DNA of 55,823 nt from Bacillus xiamenensis (GTDB lineage Bacteria > Bacillota > Bacilli > Bacillales > Bacillaceae), in the NCBI RefSeq assembly GCF_000300535.1, contig NZ_AMSH01000015.1, positions 1 through 55,823 on the forward strand, written 5' to 3'. Made by a program: the position numbers and the translations under genes. The notes beneath the pieces are model-generated. The model saw only the letters and a program-made list of their open reading frames with translations, ran no database searches and was not told the DNA's origin. The first letter of the stretch is position 1. Each line of letters opens with the position of its first letter. Positions 1 through 6,751 of the stretch are shown piece by piece.

Positions 1-29
1 TAAAATTTTAAACCATTTTGAACAATCTT

Positions 30-57
30 AAAAGAACTGCTCTTTGCAGTTCTTTTT
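30..57. terminator. Bidirectional rho-independent terminator
   Basis: An 8-bp inverted repeat (AGAACTGC / GCAGTTCT) closes a 5-base loop. It is flanked by A-rich sequence on the left and six T on the right, so it can stop transcription from both sides. It lies just downstream of the oxidoreductase gene that ends at 64 on the minus strand. Confidence 0.75.
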
Positions 58-63
58 TGATGC

Positions 64-1083
64 TTATTTTTCTTGTTCCTCTTGAAAGATATCCGCAATG
101 ATTTCATAAGAACGCATTCTTTCTTGATGGTCATACATATCAGAATTAATCATCACTTCATCTGCTTGCGTCGCTTCAATAAAGGCTTCCAATTCTTTTT
201 TCACCTTTTGTTTATCCCCAATGATCGTTGAGCTTAATTGTTCGTCAACCATCGCCTTCTCATATGGACTCCACAGCCCATCCATACTTTCAACAGGGGC
301 CTTTAGTTTTCCTGGTGTATTGCGAATGAGACTCAAAAACCGCTGATAATGAGAGGTCGCCAAATATTCAGCCCGCTCTGTTTGATCAGCCGCAATGACT
401 GTCACACCAACCATGGCATAAGGCTCTTTTAACACATCAGAAGGTTGGAATGATTGTCTGTACAACTCTAAAGCAGGAATGGTATTTTTAGGTGAGAAAT
501 GTGCCGCAAAGGCAAAAGGCAGTCCAAGTTCTCCTGCAAGCCTTGCGCTAAATCCGCTTGAACCAAGAAGCCAAATCGGAATATCTAATCCCTCTCCAGG
601 AACGGCTCTTACATGTTTTTTGACCTGACCTGCCGGTTTGAAATATTGCCGAAGCTCTTCAAGCTGCTCCGGGAAATCTTCTCCATGATGAAGATTTCGT
701 CTGAGAGCTCTTGCCGTTAATTGATCCGTCCCTGGTGCCCGGCCAAGACCTAAATCAATTCTCCCCGGATACAATGTCTCCAGTGTTCCAAATTGCTCTG
801 CAATGACAAGTGAAGAGTGATTTGGAAGCATAATCCCGCCAGAACCCACGCGGATTGTTTTGGTGCCACCAGCAATATATCCAATCAAGACAGACGTTGC
901 TGAGCTCGCAACCCCTTCCATGTTATGGTGTTCTGCCAGCCAATATCTATGATAGCCCCACTTCTCTGCCTTTTTTGCTAAATCCATACTATGCTCAAAA
1001 GATTCTTTAATGGTGCCGCCTTCTGTCACAGAGGATAAATTTAAAACGGAATATGCTTTGCCCTGTAAACTTGATTGACTCAT
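64..1083 (-). CDS. LLM-class flavin-dependent oxidoreductase (luciferase-like)
   Basis: A protein of about 339 residues of the bacterial luciferase-like monooxygenase superfamily, single-domain group with a TIM-barrel fold. Recognisable features are the N-terminal block with YWLAEHHNM, the [11 protein letters not shown] segment, and the [10 protein letters not shown] motif typical of LLM proteins that use reduced flavin. The substrate cannot be read from sequence. The frame stays open to 1107, but the ATG at 1083 (MSQSSLQG) has a GGGG Shine-Dalgarno-like run nine bases ahead, while the upstream ATG has none at proper distance, so I chose 1083. It appears monocistronic. B. subtilis YceB-type proteins are the nearest relatives I can name; this is family-level recognition only. 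Confidence 0.85.
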   Translation of the reverse strand: MSQSSLQGKAYSVLNLSSVTEGGTIKESFEHSMDLAKKAEKWGYHRYWLAEHHNMEGVASSATSVLIGYIAGGTKTIRVGSGGIMLPNHSSLVIAEQFGTLETLYPGRIDLGLGRAPGTDQLTARALRRNLHHGEDFPEQLEELRQYFKPAGQVKKHVRAVPGEGLDIPIWLLGSSGFSARLAGELGLPFAFAAHFSPKNTIPALELYRQSFQPSDVLKEPYAMVGVTVIAADQTERAEYLATSHYQRFLSLIRNTPGKLKAPVESMDGLWSPYEKAMVDEQLSSTIIGDKQKVKKELEAFIEATQADEVMINSDMYDHQERMRSYEIIADIFQEEQEK

Positions 1084-1562
1084 AAATGATGTCCCCATTT
1101 CTGTCATAAATCATACTAGTTTTATCCTTTCAACACCATAACATAAAACCATTTAACTTTTAAATGATTTGATTCGATGATTGTCGAAATGATAATTTTT
1201 CTAGGTCTCACTTCCAATTGGAGCAATGACACATAGAATCAAATATCCATTTTAAGAGCCGAGACATGTGTACAATCCGTTCGTTTTTTGCTATGGCAAA
1301 TAGGTCATACATCCGTTAGGGCCTTTGTTTCTCAAAGTGATTTCATTGTCAGATGAGACTAAGCACAGTCCATATTCGGTCAAACGATTTTTCAACTCGT
1401 TTGCAATGGAACAAAAGCTTTCCCGCGTCAGCTTTACATATCAGGTCCGTCATCAAAGAAGTCACCGGTATGCGTTCACTTCTTTGATTCAAAAACATAG
1501 CAGACCAGACCTCCTAAAAAGTAATAGGTCTGCGTCAGTACATGCCAAATGATATCTTCACC
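1084..1562. other. Intergenic region without a supported gene
   Basis: About 480 bases between the oxidoreductase start and the MATE gene stop. A 75-codon plus-strand frame (1325-1552) has no convincing ribosome binding site and no recognisable protein. An imperfect nested inverted repeat sits at 1500-1533 (GCAGACC / GGTCTGC with AGACCT / AGGTCT inside), without a T-run. It may be a weak 3' hairpin for the MATE transcript. Confidence 0.5.
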
Positions 1563-2927
1563 TTATGATTGAACAAGCGCAACAATCTGTTTTTTCTTCC
1601 ATACCAATCGATAATAGCCGTATTGAAGTAATAAGTTTACAAAAAAAGCTGCAGGATAGCCTATCCAAATTCCTTTGATCCCAAGTGATGTATAGTGTGA
1701 CAGCACATAAGCAACTGGTACTTCAACAAGCCAAATGGAACAAATACTAAAGATGGTCGGCCATAGAACGGTTCCGCTTGCTCTCATTGTGGCTGCAACG
1801 ATTTGCGCCGTTCCAAAAATGAGATAGCTCCATAGCGTAATAACGACCAGACTATAGGCGATGTCAATTGTGGCAGGCTCTGTTAAAAAGATGGATAAAA
1901 TTTGCGGTGCAAATATATAAACGAACAAGATGATCAATCCGCCTATGGCAAAGTTTAATCCCAGCCCAATTTTAATGACATCTTTTAAACGATTCATATT
2001 TCCTGCGCCAATGAATTGTGCTGCGAAGATAGAAACTGCAATTCCTAGGCTCACTGCCGGCATCTGTACGTAACTGACGACTTGATTGACAACGCCGTAG
2101 GCTGCGGTCGCCTGTGATCCATAATCGTTGACAAAAGAAATGACAGCAATTTCGGATAAAGAAATGAGAATCATATTAATACTTGAAGGGATACTTAACT
2201 TTAATAGCGTTTTTAATAAATCCCCTTTCATCAATAAATGCTTTCTAACCGACGCATCAACGCGCAGCGGGTGCTTTGTTTTATAAAGATAGATATGCAG
2301 AATGATAAACGTAACAATTGTAGAAATGACAGAGGAATACGCAGCGCCATACAAACCAAAAGCCGGAAGCCCGAGCCAGCCGAATAATAAAATCGGCAGC
2401 AGTAAAATATTTGTTCCCGTACTAATCATTAAGAAATAAAAAGGCGTTTTTGAATCTCCTGTTCCTCGTAAAAAGGTCGTATAAACAAAGTAAAGAAATA
2501 AGATTGGCATTGAGATGAATAGAATTCTGGCATATGCAGTACTTTCCTCGATAATATTGGCAGGGGTTCCCATCAAATGTAAGATATCTGCTGCAAAAAA
2601 ACCGCCAATGATAGCTAAAATAAGCCCCGTTAGAAAAGTGAATGAAATCGTTGTTCCTATTATTTCCTTTAATCTCTGTTCATTTTTTGCTCCATACGCT
2701 TGTCCAATCAGGATCGAGCTCCCTGATCCAATCCCAATGGAAAAAGAAACGAGTAAAAAGAAAAGCGGAAAGAATGCAGAAATCGCAGCTATTGCATCCT
2801 CTCCAATCCATCTGCCGACAAGTACAATGGACACAAGCTGCCCGATTGATTGTAAAATATTGCTCAATAAAAGTGGAATCAAAAAGATGGACATGGTTTT
2901 TACCAAAGATTGTTGATTATCTAACAT
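1563..2927 (-). CDS. MATE-family multidrug/Na+ antiporter
   Basis: A 454-residue polytopic membrane protein with the two-fold pseudo-repeat of the MatE family: about 12 hydrophobic segments, and the N-half motif region VLVGRWIGEDAIAA followed by GIGSGSSILIGQAYGA. MATE proteins export cationic drugs or metabolites using Na+ or H+ gradients. Two adjacent ATG codons exist (2930 and 2927); the GGGGAG Shine-Dalgarno sits seven bases before the second, which I prefer. The gene follows dacC by about 20 bases on the same strand with no terminator between, so the two are probably co-transcribed. The substrate is unknown. The length and family are clear; no specific B. subtilis orthologue is asserted. 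Confidence 0.88.
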   Translation of the reverse strand: MLDNQQSLVKTMSIFLIPLLLSNILQSIGQLVSIVLVGRWIGEDAIAAISAFFPLFFLLVSFSIGIGSGSSILIGQAYGAKNEQRLKEIIGTTISFTFLTGLILAIIGGFFAADILHLMGTPANIIEESTAYARILFISMPILFLYFVYTTFLRGTGDSKTPFYFLMISTGTNILLLPILLFGWLGLPAFGLYGAAYSSVISTIVTFIILHIYLYKTKHPLRVDASVRKHLLMKGDLLKTLLKLSIPSSINMILISLSEIAVISFVNDYGSQATAAYGVVNQVVSYVQMPAVSLGIAVSIFAAQFIGAGNMNRLKDVIKIGLGLNFAIGGLIILFVYIFAPQILSIFLTEPATIDIAYSLVVITLWSYLIFGTAQIVAATMRASGTVLWPTIFSICSIWLVEVPVAYVLSHYTSLGIKGIWIGYPAAFFVNLLLQYGYYRLVWKKKQIVALVQS

Positions 2928-2948
2928 CATGATGCTCCCCTTCTCTGT

Positions 2949-4433
2949 CTAAAGATCCTCGGCTAAGATGCTCACAATGCGGTCTTCTATGACTTTCCCT
3001 TTTTCGTCATCAACGAGATGATTGAATAAGATCGAAAAAGCAAGTGTCTTTCCGCGTTGTGTTTCAATATATCCAGAAAGTGTGCTAACAGTTGATAATG
3101 ACCCTGTTTTCGCACGTACTTTCTCAAGTGTGGCTGGTTCTTTCAATCTGTTTCTTAATGTACCTCCCACCATACGCTCACTTGCCCCTGCTAACGGAAG
3201 CGCATTTACATAGGTTTTAAACCATTTTTCCTTTTGAATGTTTGTCAAAAAGAGAGTGAATTGATTTGCAGAGACAAGGTTAATCGGTGATATGCCTGAT
3301 CCGTCTCTTAACACAGTGAGTGATGGATCTATGCCAAAGGCAGGAAGGCGTTCATTGATCACGTCCAGCCCTTTTTCAAAACTTCCTTTATTCTTTACCC
3401 GCTTACCAAGTTCCTTTAACAGAATTTCTGCATGCGTATTGTTGCTTAATTTCATCATGGGAACAAGCAGTTCTGATAAAGGCATTGATGAATGAGAAGC
3501 GATTTTTTTGGATTTTTTAGGAACTTGTTTTGTTGTGAGTGGTCCTTTCAGCTGAATTCCCTCCGCCTTTAGGGCACGTTTCATTAAATCTAAGGCATAG
3601 GTTGCCGGTTCCCATAATGCAACCCATTGTCTAGATGAACTTGCATTTAGCGGAATAGTCCCAGTCAGCGTAATCTCGTTTGTGCCGTGAGAACGTTTAA
3701 AAGATATTTTCTTTTCCCCGCCTTCTGGAACGGTTTTTACTCGGTTGATGACTTGAGCAACATCAGTCTTTGGGATTATGTCATAGACAGCCTTCTGCCC
3801 CTGCTTCTTTCCAGGCTTTACTTCGAGAATGATGGTTCCTGCATCATAATCTTGATTCGGTGAAGCTGTGAGAGCAGATATTTGTGCGCCGTAATATTGA
3901 TCCTCATCACTCCATGGAAGATCAATGGAATATCTCGTGTCATCAAACCAAGTATCATCTGCTGCAAGCTGTCCACGAATTGTATGTATTCCAGCCTTTT
4001 TGACTTGCTTAGCTAAAGCAGCAAAATCGTTCTCTAACAATGTCGGGTCTCCAGTGCCTCGGAGATAAAGGTTGCCATGTAATGTGTGCTTTTGAATAGA
4101 ACCATCCATCCAAACGTCTGTAGGAAATGTGTGGTTTTCACCCAGTATATCGAGGGCGATGGCTGATGTGAGTAGTTTCATATTAGAAGCAGGAGTAAGA
4201 CGGATGTCAGCTTGATGTTCATAAAGTAGAGAGGTGTCAGAAGTATCACGGACGCTGATGCCAGAGATAGCACCCTCCAAATCAGGCGCTGTGCGAATAA
4301 GTTCGTCTAAAGCTGTTATCCATTTGGATTGGTCATCACGAGCCGTTAGTTGTTCGTTTTTCATTGAAAAAGGGAGAAATAAAATCGACAACATGCATAA
4401 TTGTAAAAACATGAACTGTGAGAAACGTTTCAC
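2949..4433 (-). CDS. dacC: D-alanyl-D-alanine carboxypeptidase/endopeptidase, PBP4a (S13 family)
   Basis: A 494-residue class C low-molecular-weight penicillin-binding protein that trims peptidoglycan stem peptides outside the membrane. It starts with a hydrophobic signal segment. The active-site motifs are all visible: SNMK (S-x-x-K, about residue 83), SNN (S-x-N) in MKLSNNTHAE, and KTG in RAKTGSLST. The long insertion between SxxK and SxN typical of S13 enzymes is present. The frame extends to an ATG at 4490, but a strong AAGGAGGG precedes a GTG at 4433, giving a length close to the 491 residues of B. subtilis DacC. Upstream lies a good sigma-A promoter with a LexA-like palindrome in its spacer. 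A MATE gene follows 20 bases downstream. Confidence 0.93.
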   Translation of the reverse strand: MKRFSQFMFLQLCMLSILFLPFSMKNEQLTARDDQSKWITALDELIRTAPDLEGAISGISVRDTSDTSLLYEHQADIRLTPASNMKLLTSAIALDILGENHTFPTDVWMDGSIQKHTLHGNLYLRGTGDPTLLENDFAALAKQVKKAGIHTIRGQLAADDTWFDDTRYSIDLPWSDEDQYYGAQISALTASPNQDYDAGTIILEVKPGKKQGQKAVYDIIPKTDVAQVINRVKTVPEGGEKKISFKRSHGTNEITLTGTIPLNASSSRQWVALWEPATYALDLMKRALKAEGIQLKGPLTTKQVPKKSKKIASHSSMPLSELLVPMMKLSNNTHAEILLKELGKRVKNKGSFEKGLDVINERLPAFGIDPSLTVLRDGSGISPINLVSANQFTLFLTNIQKEKWFKTYVNALPLAGASERMVGGTLRNRLKEPATLEKVRAKTGSLSTVSTLSGYIETQRGKTLAFSILFNHLVDDEKGKVIEDRIVSILAEDL

Positions 4434-4481
4434 GCAATCCCTCCTTTTTAGAGAAGCAGCCAAATTTAGAAGATTATGTTC

Positions 4482-4510
4482 ATTATACACAAAAGAACAT
4501 TTGTTCTCAA
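4482..4510 (-). promoter_or_regulatory. dacC promoter with LexA-like palindrome in the spacer
   Basis: On the minus strand, TTGAGA (4510-4505), a 17-base spacer and a perfect TATAAT (4487-4482) lie about 50 bases before the dacC GTG. Within the spacer, overlapping the -35, is AGAACAAATGTTCT (4507-4494). It fits the Bacillus LexA/DinR box CGAACRNRYGTTYG-type pattern at the GAAC-N4-GTTC core, with mismatches only at the outermost bases. Promoter confidence is high; SOS control is inferred. Confidence 0.6.
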
Positions 4511-4524
4511 AGGTTTTTTAAACA

Positions 4525-4558
4525 GAAAAGTCAGCTTTCTTTGACGAAAACTGACAAG
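4525..4558 (-). terminator. Terminator after the pectinesterase gene
   Basis: An imperfect stem (GTCAG-c-TTTC paired with GAAA-a-CTGAC) begins just after the pectinesterase stop codon and is followed on the minus strand by a T-rich tract. It separates the gene from the dacC promoter. Confidence 0.6.
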
Positions 4559-4563
4559 CTCCT

Positions 4564-5544
4564 TTACCTTTTTTCTGGATTCCAGCTATCGGCTCCGCCA
4601 AGTACGGCTTGAACGGTGATTTGACTTGCTTCGTTATTGCTTAAAATCGTTGACCATTTTACCCGCTGAGTCAAATTGCTCCCTGCCCCCGTCGATCCAT
4701 ACTCTTGATATCTTGCCGTTTTTTCATTGTCACGGTTATTCCAATTATGCCATCCCTCTGCTTTTATATGATCATCCATTATTGTATGGAGAAACGTGAC
4801 AGCAGAATGAGGTCTCCACGGACGGCCTAAATAAACAGATTGAGCAGCAGCTGTTCCCTTTTTTAACGTCGAATTGATGAAAACGTATCCGTACTTTTGC
4901 GCTTCTGTTGTGGATGCTGCAGTAATATATCCATTTCCAAGGCTTTTTATTTCAGCTCTTTTAAATACAGCGGTTGCTGAACCAAAAATGAAATCAACCG
5001 TGCCCTCGATATAGCAGTTTTCGTAATATTGCCTGCCTGTACCTGTTGCATAAAGCGTGTCTTGATAGCCAAGGACACGTACTTGTTTAAACGCAGCGCG
5101 GTCTCCTGACACATAAAGGGCAACTGCCTGCCCTGCATTTCTGCCAGCTGTATTTTGAAAGGTGATGTTCTCTGCATAAAAGTCGTTTGCACGAATCATT
5201 GTACTTGAGCTATTGGTTGTGCTCCCAGTGCTTGCATTTGTATCATCATACGTCAGAATGGTATTGTACTGATTTTCTCCGATAAAGGACACGTGCGGTT
5301 TATTTTGCGGAAGGAGAATCTTTTCTTTATACACACCATTTTTAATATATATCGTTGTTTGCTGCTGATTGTTCACTGGTATCGCATCAATGGCGGATTG
5401 AACCGTTCGAAATGACCCATTTCCCTTTTGATCGACCACCAGAACACGGTTTGTTTGATTCTTGTGTTCAGCTGCTTCAAGTGAAGCTGGGGCCAAAAGG
5501 AATAAAGACAATACGATCACAAGCAGTAGTTTTCCATACTTCAT
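4564..5544 (-). CDS. Secreted pectin methylesterase (CE8)
   Basis: A 326-residue carbohydrate esterase family 8 protein that removes methyl groups from pectin galacturonate outside the cell. It has a classical signal peptide (MKYGKLLLV..., cleavage near ASLEA-AE). The CE8 motifs appear in order: GNGSFRTVQ, the QDTL segment with a catalytic-region Asp, DFIFG with the second catalytic Asp, and LGRPWRP with the conserved Arg and Trp. The length is normal for bacterial pectinesterases. A strong AAGGAGG lies nine bases before the ATG. A perfect cre site lies about 21 bases upstream of the start, so CcpA repression on preferred sugars is expected. It stands alone between two terminators, with no pectate lyase beside it in this window. 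Confidence 0.93.
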   Translation of the reverse strand: MKYGKLLLVIVLSLFLLAPASLEAAEHKNQTNRVLVVDQKGNGSFRTVQSAIDAIPVNNQQQTTIYIKNGVYKEKILLPQNKPHVSFIGENQYNTILTYDDTNASTGSTTNSSSTMIRANDFYAENITFQNTAGRNAGQAVALYVSGDRAAFKQVRVLGYQDTLYATGTGRQYYENCYIEGTVDFIFGSATAVFKRAEIKSLGNGYITAASTTEAQKYGYVFINSTLKKGTAAAQSVYLGRPWRPHSAVTFLHTIMDDHIKAEGWHNWNNRDNEKTARYQEYGSTGAGSNLTQRVKWSTILSNNEASQITVQAVLGGADSWNPEKR

Positions 5545-5564
5545 CCCACATCTCCTCCTTATTT

Positions 5565-5578
5565 TGTGAACGTTTTCA
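5565..5578 (-). promoter_or_regulatory. Catabolite-responsive element (cre) of the pectinesterase gene
   Basis: The minus strand reads TGAAAACGTTCACA, matching the B. subtilis cre consensus TGWAANCGNTNWCA at all fixed positions. It lies between the presumed promoter and the ribosome binding site, a position where CcpA would act as a block. This is direct pattern matching plus established CcpA knowledge. Confidence 0.82.
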
Positions 5579-5616
5579 TTGAAACATTCTTTTTGATCTT
5601 ATTCATGTTCTAACTA

Positions 5617-5651
5617 AAAAAACACCCACCGCGTTATGTTGTGGATGTTTT
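5617..5651 (-). terminator. Terminator overlapping the yetF-like stop codon
   Basis: A stem of AACACCCAC paired with GTGGATGTT (one G-U pair) spans the stop codon, with a run of T on both sides. It ends the nas/yetF-side transcript before the pectinesterase promoter. Confidence 0.65.
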
Positions 5652-6335
5652 TTCAGATTTCTCATATTTCATCGCATAAATTCCTTCATTTTCAATCCAT
5701 TCACAGAAAAGGACATCTTTATAAGAGGAAATGTGCTTCGATTTCAGTTGCTCACGCAGCCATGACTCATCAAATCCAGCTTCCTGTAAGTCTTTTCTTA
5801 AGATTTCCCCGTCGATAATAAAGGTTCTAGGCAGTTTGACTTCTTTTCCTTTCACGTTCACATCTTCGGCTGTCGCTGGTGCGTATTTCATTTTCGGAAG
5901 CACACTGACAGAACCGTCTGTTTCTAAAATCGCATATTCAATTTCGCGAAGAGCAAAATGCCCCTTCGCCCTGATAAGCGTTTGCAGTTGATTTAAATCC
6001 AGCATGTTTTTCTTTAAGCGTTTGTAGTGAATCTTTCCTTTATCGATAACAAGGGTCGGTCTTCCTTCTAAAAAGGAACGAACCGATTTAAACTTTTGCG
6101 AGAGCCATTCAACTGTGTATATTAAAACCCCCCATACCGCAACAGCAAAAAGAATATGCAGAATGCTAACTTCTGGATCGAAGATAGCATTACCGACCAT
6201 TTCCCCTAAAATGAGTGCAGAAATAAAATCAAACGGCGTGATTTGAGCAAATTGGGTTTTCCCTAATAGTTTTGTAATGAAAAATAAAGCAAAAAATCCG
6301 ATGAAGAGTTCAATCAAAATATTAAAAAATGGCAC
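5634..6335 (-). CDS. DUF421 membrane protein, YetF-like
   Basis: About 233 residues. Three N-terminal transmembrane segments are followed by a cytosolic DUF421 domain. The signature KLLGKTQFAQITPFDFISA and LGEMVGNA segments, then LEGRPTLVIDKG and EYAILETDGSVSVLPK, match the YetF/YrbG/YkjA family of B. subtilis. YetF-family proteins have been linked to spore germination and membrane roles, but the biochemical function is not settled. Frame-consistent starts are ATG 6341 and GTG 6335. The GGAAGG Shine-Dalgarno is only one base from the ATG and seven from the GTG, so I prefer GTG. An 11-bp inverted repeat places this Shine-Dalgarno inside a hairpin. It lies about 65 bases downstream of nasE. Confidence 0.85.
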   Translation of the reverse strand: MPFFNILIELFIGFFALFFITKLLGKTQFAQITPFDFISALILGEMVGNAIFDPEVSILHILFAVAVWGVLIYTVEWLSQKFKSVRSFLEGRPTLVIDKGKIHYKRLKKNMLDLNQLQTLIRAKGHFALREIEYAILETDGSVSVLPKMKYAPATAEDVNVKGKEVKLPRTFIIDGEILRKDLQEAGFDESWLREQLKSKHISSYKDVLFCEWIENEGIYAMKYEKSEKTSTT

Positions 6336-6341
6336 AAGCAT

Positions 6342-6391
6342 ACCTTCCTTTCTGACTGCATGTATCTACAGCATGTACATGAAAGGAAGGT
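6342..6391 (-). promoter_or_regulatory. Hairpin sequestering the yetF-like ribosome binding site
   Basis: On the minus strand ACCTTCCTTTC (6391-6381) pairs perfectly with GAAAGGAAGGT (6352-6342), an 11-bp stem with a 28-base loop that itself contains CATGTA/TACATG arms. The 3' arm is the ribosome binding site of the downstream gene. No T-run follows, so it is not a standard terminator. It lies 10 bases after the nasE stop. Confidence 0.6.
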
Positions 6392-6401
6392 TCTAAACCA
6401 T

Positions 6402-6725
6402 TTATGAAGGCAGTAAAATAAAGACGTCGTCTCCCTCAACGAATGTTTCATAAGTTTTGACGCACCCATGATCTGGTGCTTGAACGTGACCTGATGAAAG
6501 ATCGATTTTCCAATCATGCATCGGACAGAACACATGATCTCCGCTCACCATTCCCTCGGCTAATACGCCGCCTTTATGAGGACAACGATTTTCAATGGCT
6601 TTGAACTGCTTGTTAGAGGTTTGAAAAACAGCTAATTCAAGTGTACCGGCTGCGACGGTTTTCCCTAGCTTCATCGGGAACTCTGATATAGTACCAATGT
6701 GAACTTTTACCACTGGAATTGACAT
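6402..6725 (-). CDS. nasE: Nitrite reductase [NAD(P)H] small subunit (NirD/NasE)
   Basis: A 107-residue cytoplasmic Rieske-type [2Fe-2S] protein that pairs with the large subunit NasD to reduce nitrite to ammonium. The Rieske ligands are present as CPHKGG and CPMHDW. The length matches B. subtilis NasE (about 106). It starts 26 bases after nasD in the nasBCDE operon. In B. subtilis a uroporphyrinogen methyltransferase gene, nasF, follows; here a YetF-like gene follows instead. Expression should depend on the TnrA-controlled nasB promoter about 7 kb upstream. Confidence 0.93.
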   Translation of the reverse strand: MSIPVVKVHIGTISEFPMKLGKTVAAGTLELAVFQTSNKQFKAIENRCPHKGGVLAEGMVSGDHVFCPMHDWKIDLSSGHVQAPDHGCVKTYETFVEGDDVFILLPS

Positions 6726-6751
6726 CTGATCTCATCCTTTCAATTCATTGA

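Noticed and set aside
1500..1533. Inverted repeat as a terminator of the MATE gene
   Set aside because: Nested arms are present but no T-run follows on the minus strand; noted in the gap entry only.
1325..1552. 75-codon plus-strand frame between the oxidoreductase and MATE genes
   Set aside because: No ribosome binding site, no recognisable domain and unlikely composition; treated as noncoding.
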